From Nitratireductor sp. GISD-1A_MAKvit (GTDB lineage Bacteria > Pseudomonadota > Alphaproteobacteria > Rhizobiales > Rhizobiaceae): DNA of 64,000 nt. The stretch spans positions 3,780,020 to 3,844,019 of the forward strand of contig NZ_CP161920.1 of NCBI RefSeq assembly GCF_040819555.1, read 5' to 3'. Each line of letters opens with the position of its first letter. The first letter of the stretch is position 1. Made by a program: the position numbers and the translations under genes. Under the pieces are notes generated by a model. That model did no database searches and was not told the origin of the DNA. It saw nothing but the letters and a program-made list of their open reading frames with translations. This document shows, one piece after another, positions 37,130 through 47,092 of the stretch.

Positions 37130-39010
37130 ATGCGGGTGATCGGTGCAAGAGCAACATGGGCGGCCTGCCTTGCCGCGGCGCTTCTCTTCGCCAGCCACCC
37201 CGCAAGCGCAGAAGACGAGTGGCTCACCAGTTCGTCGCTGATCCACCCAGAAAGCGAACAGGGCACATTCGAGCGGTATGACTATGTAAACCCCGATGCT
37301 CCGAAGGGCGGAACGCTGAATGCGGTCGCGCTGGGGACTTACGACAGCTTCAACCCGTTTATCGTGCGAGGCACAAGGGCAGCCGGGCTGAGTTACTTTG
37401 GAGGGTTTCTCTGGGATACGCTGATGCAGCAGTCGCTCACCGAACCCAGCACGAGCTATCCGCTGATCGCCGAAGCCTTCAAGCATCCCGATGACAATTC
37501 TTCGGCCACCTATCGCATCAACCCCAAAGCGCGCTGGCATGACGGAAAGCCTATCACGGCGGAAGACGTGGTCTGGTCCTTGAACATGCTCAAGAAGCAC
37601 AGCCCCCAGCACACACGTTATTTTTCGAGTGTCGTGGAAGCGGTGGCGCTGTCGGAGCGCGAGGTTGAATTTCGCTTCGACCAGGCCGGCAACAAGGAAT
37701 TGCCCCACATCATGGGCGACCTGCCTGTCCTGCCCAAACACTGGTGGGAGGGAACCGACGCAGAGGGCAAAAAGCGCGATTTCACCCAGCCCACGCTCGA
37801 ACCGCCGCTGGGAAGCGGTCCCTATAAGATCGAGAGCTTTACACCCGGCTCCGAGGTCGTTTGGAAACGGGTAGAAGATTACTGGGCCGCCGATCTGCCT
37901 GTGCATGTCGGACGCTACAATTTCGACCGCCGCCGATACACCTATATTCAGGATGAGAACGCTGCATGGCTCGCCTTCACCAAGGGTGGTCTTCAGGACA
38001 TCCGCGTTGAGAACCGCTCACGCCGCTGGGCGACGGAATACACGTTCCCGGCGTTCAGGGACGGTGATGTCATCAAGAAGGAGTTTCCGACGGGCGGCGC
38101 CGAGCCCATGCAGGGGTTCGTTTTGAACACTCGCCGCCCGAAGTTTCAGGATCGCCGCATTCGCGAAGCACTCACGCTTGCCTTCAACTTCGAGGACATG
38201 AACCGGACCCTCTTCTTCGACAGCTACACCCGCACGGACAGCTATTTCGAAGGAAGCGAACTTGCTGCCACCGGCCTGCCTGAGGGGCGTGAACTGGAAA
38301 TTCTCGAGGAGTTCAAGGACAAGCTTCCGCCTGCACTGTTCACCGAGGAATTCAAGCTGCCGGTCTACGACAATCCGCAGGCGGAACGAACCTATCTGCG
38401 CGAGGCCATCAAGCTCTTTTCCGAGGCGGGCTGGAGCATCAAGGGTGGAAAGATGACGAACGACGGCACCGGCCAGCAGTTCACCATCGAGTTTCTCGGC
38501 AACAGCCCCACGGACGAGATCACGACAGGGCCTTATATGACAGCGTTGCGCAAGATCGGTATCGACGTCTCGCTGCGCATCATCGACCCGTCGCAATATG
38601 TGAACCGCATCCGCAATTTCGATTTCGACGCTGTGGCGAGCATCTTCGTCAACTCGCTTTCACCGGGGAACGAGCAACGCGAGTATTGGGGATCCAAGGC
38701 GGCGGACACCCCCGGCACGCGCAACCTTGCCGGGGTAAAGAGCCCCGTCGTGGATGCGCTCGTTGAGAAAATCATCTACGCGCAGGAGCGTGAGGAACTC
38801 GTTGCCGCCAGCCGAGCGCTCGATCGCGTGCTTCTGTGGAATTACTACTGGGTGCCGCAATGGCACGCGCCCTACACACGTATTGCCTATTGGGATAAAT
38901 TCGGCATGCCGGAGAAACAGCCCGAATATGCAGGTGTTGACCTCGATTCCTGGTGGATCGACCCGGAACGTGAGAAAGCGCTCGCAGCCAAGTACCGGAG
39001 CCAGAATTGA
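37130..39010 (+). CDS. Peptide ABC transporter substrate-binding protein 1 (YejA-like)
   Basis: 626 residues from MRVIGARATWAACL, with a Sec signal peptide ending ASAEDE. It is a family 5 extracellular solute-binding protein: YDYVNPDAPKGGTLN, ARWHDGKPITAEDVVWS, PPLGSGPYKIESFTPGSEV. YejA relatives bind microcin C and oligopeptides. It is the first gene of a five-gene operon (two binding proteins, two permeases, one double ATPase), with ribosome binding site AAGGAG. It shares its layout with the next gene, so the two are a tandem pair. Confidence 0.92.
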   Translation: MRVIGARATWAACLAAALLFASHPASAEDEWLTSSSLIHPESEQGTFERYDYVNPDAPKGGTLNAVALGTYDSFNPFIVRGTRAAGLSYFGGFLWDTLMQQSLTEPSTSYPLIAEAFKHPDDNSSATYRINPKARWHDGKPITAEDVVWSLNMLKKHSPQHTRYFSSVVEAVALSEREVEFRFDQAGNKELPHIMGDLPVLPKHWWEGTDAEGKKRDFTQPTLEPPLGSGPYKIESFTPGSEVVWKRVEDYWAADLPVHVGRYNFDRRRYTYIQDENAAWLAFTKGGLQDIRVENRSRRWATEYTFPAFRDGDVIKKEFPTGGAEPMQGFVLNTRRPKFQDRRIREALTLAFNFEDMNRTLFFDSYTRTDSYFEGSELAATGLPEGRELEILEEFKDKLPPALFTEEFKLPVYDNPQAERTYLREAIKLFSEAGWSIKGGKMTNDGTGQQFTIEFLGNSPTDEITTGPYMTALRKIGIDVSLRIIDPSQYVNRIRNFDFDAVASIFVNSLSPGNEQREYWGSKAADTPGTRNLAGVKSPVVDALVEKIIYAQEREELVAASRALDRVLLWNYYWVPQWHAPYTRIAYWDKFGMPEKQPEYAGVDLDSWWIDPEREKALAAKYRSQN

Positions 39011-40884
39011 GCGGCCTTCTCGAGCTCCCGCGCCGCGAGTTTCTAGCGCTTGCCGGGGCGGCAATCGCCGCACCACTTCTGCCGCGCGAGGTGTTTGCCG
39101 ATGTGGAGACGGGCACGCCACTGCACGGCCTCTCGGCATTTGGCGATCTCAAATACGCTCGGGGCTTCAGCCATTTCGACTATGCCTGTCCCGAGGCGCC
39201 GAAGGGTGGCACGTTCAATTTCCAGCCGGGGTACTGGTATTTCAACCAGAATGTTCTGACATTCAATACGCTGAACGCCTTCGTGCGCACCGGGGATGCG
39301 CCGCCGCGCATGGAGATATGCTTCGATTCGCTGATGGTGCGGGCCTATGACGAACCTGACGCGATCTACGGGCTTCTGGCCGAGAGCGTGACACTTTCCG
39401 AGGATCGCAACGGGTTTGCCTTCAAGCTGCGTCCGGAGGCACGTTTTCACGATGGGTCGCCGGTCACCGCCGAAGACGTCGCATTTTCGTACAATCTCCT
39501 GCAGGAGAAGGGACACCCGCAGCTACAACTGCCCCTTTCCGAGATGACCGAAGCCACCGCCGAGGGCACAGACATGGTCCATCTCCGGTTTTCGGGGCAG
39601 CAGTCACGCCGCAACATTCTCACCGTGGCCGGCTACCCGATTTTCTCAAAGGCATTCGTCGAGGAGAACGGCTTCGACAGTTCCCGCCTCGTCCCGGTGC
39701 TCGGCTCAGGTCCCTACAAGGTGGGCCGGTTTTCGGCCGGCCGCTATGTGGAATATGAGCGGGTTGAAGACTACTGGGCGCGCGATCTTGGCCCCGCAAA
39801 TGGGTTCAACCATTTCGACACGATCCGCATCGATTTCTACCGCGACCGCAATGCCGGTTTTGAGGCTTTCAAGAAAGGCGATGTCTACTGGCGCCAGGAA
39901 TTCACGTCGCGCATATGGGCAACGGGGTACGATTTTCCTGCCATTCACGATGGGCGCGTGGTTCGGACGGAGATCCCCGGCGAAAAACGCCCTCAGCTCT
40001 ACGGCCTCGTGCTCAACCAGCGGCGCGAGCAGTTCAAGGATGTGCGGGTGCGCGAGGCCATCAGCCTGTGCTTCGACTTTGAATGGACGAACCGCAACCT
40101 TTTCTACGACGCATACACGCGGTCGCATTCCTTCTTCGAACGCTCGCCCTACAAGGCTGAGGGAGAACCCTCACCCGAAGAACAGGCGCTGCTCGACCGC
40201 TTGCGCAGCGATGTGCCGGAAGCAGCCTTTGGAGAGGCGGTGAAACAGCCAGCCTCCGACGGATCGGGACGCGACCGTAACAATCTGCGTCGGGCGCGCG
40301 AGCTCTTGACCGAAGCGGGCTGGACGCCGCGCGATGGTGTTCTCCACAACGAGAAGGGCACGCGCTTCACACTGGAATATCTGGTGCGGGATGAAATCTT
40401 CCTGCGCCAGGATGCCAGCTTCGGCGAGAACCTGCGGGCCATCGGCATTGATGCCTCCACCCGCGTGGTCGATGCCTCACAGTACCAGAGTCGGCAGAAT
40501 GCTTTCGACTTCGACATGATCCCCGTGGCGATCGACCTGACCGCCACCCCCGATGCCAACGGGCTTGAGCAGATATTCCACTCGCGCACCGCAGGTGTGG
40601 AAGGCTCCTACAATTATTCGGGCACCGTTGACCCCGTGGTCGATGAACTGATCGAGATTGCCGGTAAGGCGAAAACCCGTGACGAACTTGCCACAACGCT
40701 GAAGGTGCTGGACAGGGTCTTGCGTGCAAGGCGCGACTGGATTCCAAATTGGCACCTGACGAATCACCGGGTGGCTCACTGGGACATGTTCGGGTACAGC
40801 GACAACAAGCCGGATTACTTTTTTCCGGTGGAATCGCTCTGGTGGTTTGAGCAAGAGAAGGCAAAAGCGATTGGCAAGGCATAA
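39007..40884 (+). CDS. Peptide ABC transporter substrate-binding protein 2 (YejA-like), probable Tat signal
   Basis: 625 residues with a TTG start overlapping the stop of the first binding protein. The N-terminus PRREFLALAGAAIAAPLLPR resembles a twin-arginine signal, unlike the Sec signal of its neighbour. The mature part has the same family 5 layout (FDYACPEAPKGGTFNF, ARFHDGSPVTAEDVAFS, VLGSGPYKVGRF). Two binding proteins with different export routes feeding one transporter suggest broadened substrate range. Paralogy is clear from shared motifs; ligand unknown. Confidence 0.9.
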   Translation: MSGLLELPRREFLALAGAAIAAPLLPREVFADVETGTPLHGLSAFGDLKYARGFSHFDYACPEAPKGGTFNFQPGYWYFNQNVLTFNTLNAFVRTGDAPPRMEICFDSLMVRAYDEPDAIYGLLAESVTLSEDRNGFAFKLRPEARFHDGSPVTAEDVAFSYNLLQEKGHPQLQLPLSEMTEATAEGTDMVHLRFSGQQSRRNILTVAGYPIFSKAFVEENGFDSSRLVPVLGSGPYKVGRFSAGRYVEYERVEDYWARDLGPANGFNHFDTIRIDFYRDRNAGFEAFKKGDVYWRQEFTSRIWATGYDFPAIHDGRVVRTEIPGEKRPQLYGLVLNQRREQFKDVRVREAISLCFDFEWTNRNLFYDAYTRSHSFFERSPYKAEGEPSPEEQALLDRLRSDVPEAAFGEAVKQPASDGSGRDRNNLRRARELLTEAGWTPRDGVLHNEKGTRFTLEYLVRDEIFLRQDASFGENLRAIGIDASTRVVDASQYQSRQNAFDFDMIPVAIDLTATPDANGLEQIFHSRTAGVEGSYNYSGTVDPVVDELIEIAGKAKTRDELATTLKVLDRVLRARRDWIPNWHLTNHRVAHWDMFGYSDNKPDYFFPVESLWWFEQEKAKAIGKA

Positions 40885-40938
40885 GGGCGGCGTGACAGAA
40901 GTTTCCTCGATCCCAACCGTGAAGAGAGTGGCTGACTG

Positions 40939-42051
40939 ATGGGCGCCTATATCCTCCGTCGACTGCTTCTCATGATCCCGACACTCTTCGGCATCATGGC
41001 CATTTCCTTCATCGTCGTGCAATTCGCACCCGGCGGGCCCGTGGAACAGGTGATTGCCCAGATCACCGGTCAGGCCGGCGGCGCCGATGCGCGCATCTCC
41101 GGTGGCGGCGGCGATCTTGGCAATCAGGGTTTTGACGGCAGTTCGGTCGAAGGCAGTGGCGTAACCTCGAAATATCGTGGCGCGCAGGGTCTCGATCCGG
41201 AATTCATCGCATCGCTTGAAAAGCAATTCGGTTTCGACAAGCCGCCGCTCGAGCGCTTTGGCCTGATGATCTGGAACTATGCGCGTTTCGACTTTGGCGA
41301 GAGTTATTTCCGCGACATTTCGGTGATCGACCTGATCCTTGAAAAGATGCCGGTCTCGATCTCGCTCGGCCTCTGGATCACGCTGATCTCCTACGGGATT
41401 TCCATTCCACTCGGCATCCGCAAGGCGGTGAAGGACGGTTCGGCATTCGATGTGTGGACCAGCGGCGTTGTGATTGTTGCCTATGCCATTCCCGGCTTCC
41501 TGTTTGCCATTCTCCTGATGGTTCTGTTCGCCGGTGGATCCTTCTTCGACTGGTTTCCGCTGCGCGGCCTGACTTCCGACAATTGGGAAAGCCTTTCCTG
41601 GCCTGCGCGTATTCTCGATTATTTCTGGCACCTTGCCCTGCCTTTGACGGCCATGGTGCTCTCGGCCTTCGCCACGACGACGCTTCTGACAAAGAATTCG
41701 TTTCTCGATGAAATCCGCAAACAGTATGTGGTGACCGCACGCGCCAAGGGGCTTTCGGAACGACAGGTGCTCTATGGCCATGTGTTCCGCAATGCGATGC
41801 TGATCATCATCGCCGGCTTTCCCGGCGCGTTCATTTCGGCATTCTTCACCGGCTCGCTGCTGATCGAGAGCATCTTCTCGCTCGACGGGCTCGGGCTTCT
41901 GGGCTTCCGCTCGGTGATCGACCGTGACTATCCGGTGGTGTTCGCCAATCTCTACATCTTCTCGCTGCTCGGTCTGGTCATCAGCCTGATCTCGGATGTG
42001 ACCTACACGCTGATCGACCCCCGCATCGACTTCGAGCGGAGGGATGTGTGA
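40939..42051 (+). CDS. yejB: Peptide ABC transporter permease (YejB-like)
   Basis: 370 residues. The N-terminal helix ([20 protein letters not shown]) is followed by a periplasmic loop containing a Gly/Asp-rich insert (about 45-75), then five membrane segments. The permease EAA-type loop [19 protein letters not shown] lies near the C-terminus. It pairs with the following YejE-like permease, whose ATG overlaps this stop by one base. Confidence 0.92.
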   Translation: MGAYILRRLLLMIPTLFGIMAISFIVVQFAPGGPVEQVIAQITGQAGGADARISGGGGDLGNQGFDGSSVEGSGVTSKYRGAQGLDPEFIASLEKQFGFDKPPLERFGLMIWNYARFDFGESYFRDISVIDLILEKMPVSISLGLWITLISYGISIPLGIRKAVKDGSAFDVWTSGVVIVAYAIPGFLFAILLMVLFAGGSFFDWFPLRGLTSDNWESLSWPARILDYFWHLALPLTAMVLSAFATTTLLTKNSFLDEIRKQYVVTARAKGLSERQVLYGHVFRNAMLIIIAGFPGAFISAFFTGSLLIESIFSLDGLGLLGFRSVIDRDYPVVFANLYIFSLLGLVISLISDVTYTLIDPRIDFERRDV

Positions 42052-43202
42052 TGTCTGACATTCAGGTGCAAAGTGAGGTGGCAGCGGTGCGCCGCCCCGG
42101 CAGAAGGCCGTGGCTTTCGCCGATCAACAAGCGCCGCTGGCAGAATTTCTGCGCCAACCGGCGCGGCTACTGGTCTCTCTGGATTTTCCTGATCCTGTTC
42201 GTTCTGTCGCTGTTTGCCGAATTTCTGGCCAACGACAAACCGGTGCTTGCCTATTACAAGGGCGAGGTTCTGTTTCCGGTTCTGGTGGACTACCCCGAAG
42301 AGAAGTTCGGCGGTTTCCTCGCGGTGACAGACTATCGCGATCCGATCATCTCCGAGGAGATCGAGGCCAATGGCTGGATGGTGTGGCCGCCGATCCGTTA
42401 TTCCTACCGCACGGTGAACAACGAAATTCCCGAGGCGGCGCCGGCCAAACCTTCATGGATGTACACCAAGGAAGAACGCTGCGGGCGTTATCTGCAGGGG
42501 GTGGACGACCCGGCCTGCACGCCCGGAAACTGGAACTGGCTCGGCACGGATGATCAGGCGCGCGACGTGCTTTCGCGGGTGATCTACGGGTTTCGCATCT
42601 CGGTGCTTTTCGGCCTGATCCTGACCGGCGCCTCGGCGCTGATCGGGGTCAGCGCCGGCGCGATACAGGGCTATTTCGGTGGCTGGACGGACCTTCTCTT
42701 CCAGCGTTTCATCGAGATCTGGTCCTCAATTCCGGTGCTCTATCTGATCCTGATCATCGCCGCCGTTTTGCCGCCGGGCTTCTTCATCCTGCTCGGCATC
42801 ATGCTGCTTTTTTCATGGGTGGCTTTTGTGGGTGTTGTGCGCGCCGAATTCCTGCGAGCCCGCAACTTCGAATATGTGAGCGCGGCGCGGGCGCTTGGCG
42901 TTTCCAACCGCACGATCATCTTCCGCCACCTTCTGCCCAATGCGATGGTGGCCACCCTCACCTTCCTGCCCTTCATCCTGAACGGCTCGATCACAACGCT
43001 GACCTCGCTCGATTTTCTGGGCTTCGGACTTCCGCCCGGCTCGCCTTCGCTGGGTGAACTCCTGCGGCAGGGCCAGCGCAACCTCAACGCGCCATGGCTC
43101 GGCATTGCCGGCTTCCTGAGCCTCTCGATCATGCTGTCGCTCTTGATCTTCATCGGCGAAGCCGTGCGCGACGCCTTCGACCCGCGGAAGACATTCAAAT
43201 GA
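42051..43202 (+). CDS. yejE: Peptide ABC transporter permease (YejE-like)
   Basis: 383 residues from the ATG at 42051 (GGAGGG upstream; a GTG one codon earlier is possible). An N-terminal cytoplasmic and single-helix section (WSLWIFLILFVLSLFAEFL) precedes a ~130-residue periplasmic part with WNWLGTDDQARDVLSRVIYG, a DppC/OppC hallmark. Four to five membrane helices and the loop LRARNFEYVSAARALGV follow. It pairs with YejB. Confidence 0.92.
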   Translation: MSDIQVQSEVAAVRRPGRRPWLSPINKRRWQNFCANRRGYWSLWIFLILFVLSLFAEFLANDKPVLAYYKGEVLFPVLVDYPEEKFGGFLAVTDYRDPIISEEIEANGWMVWPPIRYSYRTVNNEIPEAAPAKPSWMYTKEERCGRYLQGVDDPACTPGNWNWLGTDDQARDVLSRVIYGFRISVLFGLILTGASALIGVSAGAIQGYFGGWTDLLFQRFIEIWSSIPVLYLILIIAAVLPPGFFILLGIMLLFSWVAFVGVVRAEFLRARNFEYVSAARALGVSNRTIIFRHLLPNAMVATLTFLPFILNGSITTLTSLDFLGFGLPPGSPSLGELLRQGQRNLNAPWLGIAGFLSLSIMLSLLIFIGEAVRDAFDPRKTFK

Positions 43203-44830
43203 GTGACACGCCCCTTCTCTCGATCCGCGATCTTTCCGTGTCCTTCCGGCAGGGTGCGCAGGAGACGCTCGCGGTCGATCACATCTCGTTCGACATCGCA
43301 CGTGGCGAGACCGTTGCGCTGGTGGGCGAATCGGGGTCGGGGAAATCGGTTTCGGCACTCTCGGTCCTGCGGCTTCTGCCCTATCCGGCGGCGAGCCATC
43401 CGTCCGGACAGATCTTCTACAACGGCGTGGACATCCTTGCCGCCGATGAAACGACACAGCGCAAGGTGCGCGGCAACGAGATCTCCATGATCTTCCAGGA
43501 GCCGATGACCTCGCTCAACCCGCTGCACACCATCGAGCGGCAGGTGGGCGAAATGCTGAAGCTGCATCGTGGCATGGGAGACAAGGCAGCGCGGGAGCGG
43601 ACCCTTGAACTGCTCAATCAGGTGGGGATCCGCGATCCAGAAAAGCGGCTCGATTCCTTTCCGCACCAGCTCTCCGGCGGCCAGCGCCAGCGCGTGATGA
43701 TTGCCATGGCGCTCGCCAACGAGCCCGATCTCCTGATCGCCGACGAGCCGACCACCGCGCTCGACGTGACAGTGCAGGCGCAGATCCTGGAACTTCTGGC
43801 CGACCTGCGGCGCAAGAAATCCATGTCGATGCTTTTCATCACTCATGATCTGGGCATCGTGCGCAAGGTGGCAGACCGGGTCTGCGTGATGACCGACGGG
43901 AAGATCGTGGAGACCGGTCGGACTGAAGAAATATTCACCAACCCCCAGCATGCCTATACGCGCCATCTCATCGAGGCCGAACCCAAGGGGCGCCCGCCGA
44001 AAGCGGATCCGACTGCAGAAACGGTGATGGAAGGTGACGCGATCAAGGTGTGGTTCCCGGTGAAGAAGGGGCTTCTGCGCCGCACGGTCGATCACATCAA
44101 GGGTGTCGACGGGGTGGACGTGACAGTACGCGCCGGCCAGACACTCGGCGTGGTGGGTGAATCGGGCTCCGGCAAGACGACGCTTGGCCTGGCCCTTGCC
44201 CGCATGATCGGATCAGAGGGGCACATACGCTTCTCGGGCAAGGAGATCGACCAGCTTTCCTTTCGCCAGATGCGCCCCTATCGGCACGCCTTGCAGGTGG
44301 TGTTTCAGGATCCCTATGGTTCGCTGAGCCCGCGCATGTCTGTCGCCGAGATCATCGAGGAAGGGCTGCGCATTCACGAGCCCGGCCTTTCGGCCGATGA
44401 ACGCGACGCGATGGTGGTCGATGCGTTGAAGGAGGTCGATCTCGACCCCGATAGCCGGTTCCGCTACCCACACGAATTCTCCGGCGGTCAGCGCCAGCGT
44501 ATCGCGATTGCCCGCGCGATGGTGCTGAAACCGCGTTTCGTGATGCTGGACGAGCCCACATCGGCGCTCGACATGAGCGTGCAGGCGCAGGTGGTGGACC
44601 TTCTGCGCGATTTGCAGAAGCGGCACAATCTGGCCTATCTCTTCATCAGCCATGACCTGAAAGTGGTGCGCGCACTTGCCAATGAGGTGATCGTCATGCG
44701 CGCCGGCAAGGTGGTGGAGGCTGGTCCGGCGGAGCAAATCTTCGATGCGCCACAGACCGATTACACACGCGCGCTGATCGCAGCCGCGTTCAACATCGAA
44801 GCCACGCCCGGAGGCGTGGTCAGCGAATAG
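43199..44830 (+). CDS. yejF: Peptide ABC transporter double ATPase (YejF-like)
   Basis: 543 residues with two nucleotide-binding domains in one chain. NBD1 has Walker A GESGSGKS (about 42), signature LSGGQRQR and Walker [16 protein letters not shown]2 has GESGSGKTT (about 320), FSGGQRQR and [11 protein letters not shown]. The fused arrangement is that of YejF/GsiA. The start overlaps the yejE stop (ATGA). It energises uptake by the preceding permeases. Confidence 0.94.
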   Translation: MSDTPLLSIRDLSVSFRQGAQETLAVDHISFDIARGETVALVGESGSGKSVSALSVLRLLPYPAASHPSGQIFYNGVDILAADETTQRKVRGNEISMIFQEPMTSLNPLHTIERQVGEMLKLHRGMGDKAARERTLELLNQVGIRDPEKRLDSFPHQLSGGQRQRVMIAMALANEPDLLIADEPTTALDVTVQAQILELLADLRRKKSMSMLFITHDLGIVRKVADRVCVMTDGKIVETGRTEEIFTNPQHAYTRHLIEAEPKGRPPKADPTAETVMEGDAIKVWFPVKKGLLRRTVDHIKGVDGVDVTVRAGQTLGVVGESGSGKTTLGLALARMIGSEGHIRFSGKEIDQLSFRQMRPYRHALQVVFQDPYGSLSPRMSVAEIIEEGLRIHEPGLSADERDAMVVDALKEVDLDPDSRFRYPHEFSGGQRQRIAIARAMVLKPRFVMLDEPTSALDMSVQAQVVDLLRDLQKRHNLAYLFISHDLKVVRALANEVIVMRAGKVVEAGPAEQIFDAPQTDYTRALIAAAFNIEATPGGVVSE

Positions 44831-44847
44831 AATTCGAGGGGCAAACC

Positions 44848-45798
44848 ATGAGCACTCAGAAACGCGGTCGCGTCCTTCTTTCCGTTACCGGTTTCAACCC
44901 GCAGCGCTGGTATGACCTTCTCTCCAGGGAGCGGGAGGTGGTGCTGGAACCAGATGGCGCGGAAGACCCTTCGGTCGACTATGCCGTTGTCTGGAAACAG
45001 CAGCCTGGTGTGCTCGCCAGACTGCCGAACCTGAAGGTCATCTTCTCCATCGGCGCGGGCGTGGACCACATCTTCGCCGATGACCAGGTGCCCGATGTAC
45101 CCATCGTGCGCGTGGTGGCGGAAAACCTCACACAACACATGTGCGAATATGTGACGTGGCGTGTGCTCGATCATCACAGGCAGGGCGCCGTCTACCGGGA
45201 ACAACAGGCCCGAAAGGTCTGGCACGAGCCGCGGCAGCCGCCAGCCAACGACGTTTCGGTGGGCATTATGGGGCTCGGCCAGCTTGGCACACGGGCCGCA
45301 AAGGCACTGCATGCGCTCGGTTTTTCGGTGAATGGCTGGAGCCGCACGCCAAAGGATGTCGATGGTGTCAAAGGCTATCACGGTGAAGACGGGCTGACGC
45401 CCTTTCTCAACGCGACCGACATTCTGGTGGTGCTCTTACCGCTGTCGGCGGCAACAGAAGGCATTGTGGACTATTCAGTCATCTCGAGGCTGCGCCAGGA
45501 CGGGCCGTTGGGCGGCCCCTGTCTCATCAATGCGGGCCGCGGGAGACTGCAGCGCGAGACAGACATACTGAAGGCGCTTGAAGACGGTGTTTTGAAGGAA
45601 GCGAGCCTCGACGTGTTTGAGCGAGAACCGCTGGCGCCGGAAAGTCCGCTCTGGGCGCATCCGCGCGTGTTCGTGACACCGCACGCGGCGGCCACTTCGG
45701 ATCCCGCACATCTGGTGCCGCCAATGCTGCAACAGATGGCTGCGTTTGAGCGTGGTGAGGCGTTGACAAATCTCGTCGACCGCAAGGCCGGATATTAA
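44848..45798 (+). CDS. ghrA: Glyoxylate/hydroxypyruvate reductase A (D-2-hydroxyacid dehydrogenase)
   Basis: 316 residues. The NAD(P) motif VGIMGLGQLGTRAAKA (about 132-147), INAGRGRL and the catalytic Arg/Glu/His set (NAGRG, FEREPL, TPHAAA) mark the GhrA subgroup of 2-hydroxyacid dehydrogenases. It reduces glyoxylate and hydroxypyruvate. It starts 17 bases after yejF with GAGGGGC, so it may be read with the transporter. Its TAA overlaps the convergent NlpC/P60 stop at TTAA. Confidence 0.9.
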   Translation: MSTQKRGRVLLSVTGFNPQRWYDLLSREREVVLEPDGAEDPSVDYAVVWKQQPGVLARLPNLKVIFSIGAGVDHIFADDQVPDVPIVRVVAENLTQHMCEYVTWRVLDHHRQGAVYREQQARKVWHEPRQPPANDVSVGIMGLGQLGTRAAKALHALGFSVNGWSRTPKDVDGVKGYHGEDGLTPFLNATDILVVLLPLSAATEGIVDYSVISRLRQDGPLGGPCLINAGRGRLQRETDILKALEDGVLKEASLDVFEREPLAPESPLWAHPRVFVTPHAAATSDPAHLVPPMLQQMAAFERGEALTNLVDRKAGY

Positions 45799-46649
45799 GG
45801 CCGGCGATAATGCGTCGGGCGGCCGTAGAGACGTTCGATCCGCTCGACCGCATCACTCAGCGGTTCGCGTGCGACGGTCATCGTGTTGCCGTTGGCATGC
45901 AACATCATCACGTGATCAAGCATGATCGCCACATGGCCTTTCCAGAAAACGAGATCACCCCGCCGAAGCGCGGTCTCGGCGGGATCGATCAGAAACCCGA
46001 TGCTCTCGGCCTGCATGTCCGTATCGCGCAGCACGGTTTTCCCGGCCATGCGCATGGATAGCTGCACCAGACCGGAACAGTCGATACCGAAGCCGCTCGT
46101 CCCTCCCCACAGATAGGGTGTGTGCAGAAAGGTTTCTGCGACTGTGACGTAGTCCTCTTGATGCACATCGAGCGGCTGCAGGTGCCCGGCGATCACCGCG
46201 CCCCCTGACGCGAGAAGCGCATATTGCGTGCCACGGTTCTCAACCGTCTCCGTGACACAAAGCGCCGCTCCTATACTGTGCGTGGTGGTTGCGGGTTTCT
46301 TCAATTCAGGTTCGGGGTAGACGAAACTGCGCTGCGCGGTGACGCGATGAGTGGGCAACACGCCTTCCTCCTCGAGGGAGGCGGCATTCACATAGCCGAC
46401 ATAGCCGTCATGCTCAGCCTGCACCCAGGCCCAGCCTTCACGACGCTCGAAGACACGCACCCGGTCGCCATGAAGGAACTGAGTGTCGATGCCGGCGTCA
46501 AGACGCGGGGCGCCGTGCACGTCGACAACGGGCGCGCCGACGCGGGCGGGCATGCCTGCGGTGAAACGAGCCGCCTCCACCCTGCCCTCAAGACGGGCAT
46601 CGGCGAGATCCGGTCGGTGGGCGTGAAGACGCCGGTCGAGTGTGGTCAT
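45795..46649 (-). CDS. NlpC/P60 family cysteine peptidase with SH3-type domains
   Basis: 284 residues. Two bacterial SH3-like regions (about 40-95 and 105-160, with VRVFERREGWAWVQAEHDGYVGYV) precede a C40 peptidase domain with the catalytic Cys in GIDCSGLVQLSMR (about 192), His in FWKGHVAIML, and TPYLWGGTSGFG. It probably cleaves peptidoglycan stem peptides, but no signal peptide is evident, so it may act in recycling in the cytoplasm. The ATG overlaps the marR stop (ATGA). Confidence 0.9.
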   Translation of the reverse strand: MTTLDRRLHAHRPDLADARLEGRVEAARFTAGMPARVGAPVVDVHGAPRLDAGIDTQFLHGDRVRVFERREGWAWVQAEHDGYVGYVNAASLEEEGVLPTHRVTAQRSFVYPEPELKKPATTTHSIGAALCVTETVENRGTQYALLASGGAVIAGHLQPLDVHQEDYVTVAETFLHTPYLWGGTSGFGIDCSGLVQLSMRMAGKTVLRDTDMQAESIGFLIDPAETALRRGDLVFWKGHVAIMLDHVMMLHANGNTMTVAREPLSDAVERIERLYGRPTHYRRP

Positions 46650-46996
46650 AAGGGTAGCTCCGCGGACTTTTCCACCACCACATCGCCGAACCGTTCCACG
46701 AACAAGGCACCTTCGACGGTGCGCTTGATCAGGACATTACGGCGGTCGCTCGGGTCGCGGTGGCGTGAAACGAGTTTCAATGCGCCCATCGTGTCGAGCG
46801 CTCGGGTGATGACGGGTTTGGAAACATCCAGTTTTTCGGCGAGCCCCCGCACAGTGTGCGGCGGCGGGTCCAGATAGATCGTCAGAAGGATCGCAAGCTG
46901 GCGCTCCGTGAGGTCTGGTGCCTTGCCGCGCACCTCGGCAAGGCTGACCTGCTGCCACAGACGCAGCGCCTGGCTTGGCCTAAGCTGGACGGACAT
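46646..46996 (-). CDS. MarR-family transcriptional regulator
   Basis: 116 residues from MSVQLRPSQALRLW. The winged helix-turn-helix has DLTERQLAILLTIYL, VRGLAEKLDVSKPVITRALDTM and RDPSDRRNVLI (wing). The C-terminus is short for MarR. It is translationally coupled to the NlpC/P60 gene downstream, so it may control cell-wall turnover or itself. A longer upstream start (47047) lacks a good ribosome binding site. Confidence 0.87.
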   Translation of the reverse strand: MSVQLRPSQALRLWQQVSLAEVRGKAPDLTERQLAILLTIYLDPPPHTVRGLAEKLDVSKPVITRALDTMGALKLVSRHRDPSDRRNVLIKRTVEGALFVERFGDVVVEKSAELPL

Positions 46997-47092
46997 TTCA
47001 GGGCCTGCCTTTGCAGAAAAACAACAACCGTTTCGGCTCCGTTCCATTCATGCAGACAAAGGCAGGCCGGCGCAAGCGCAAGCTGCTACTTG

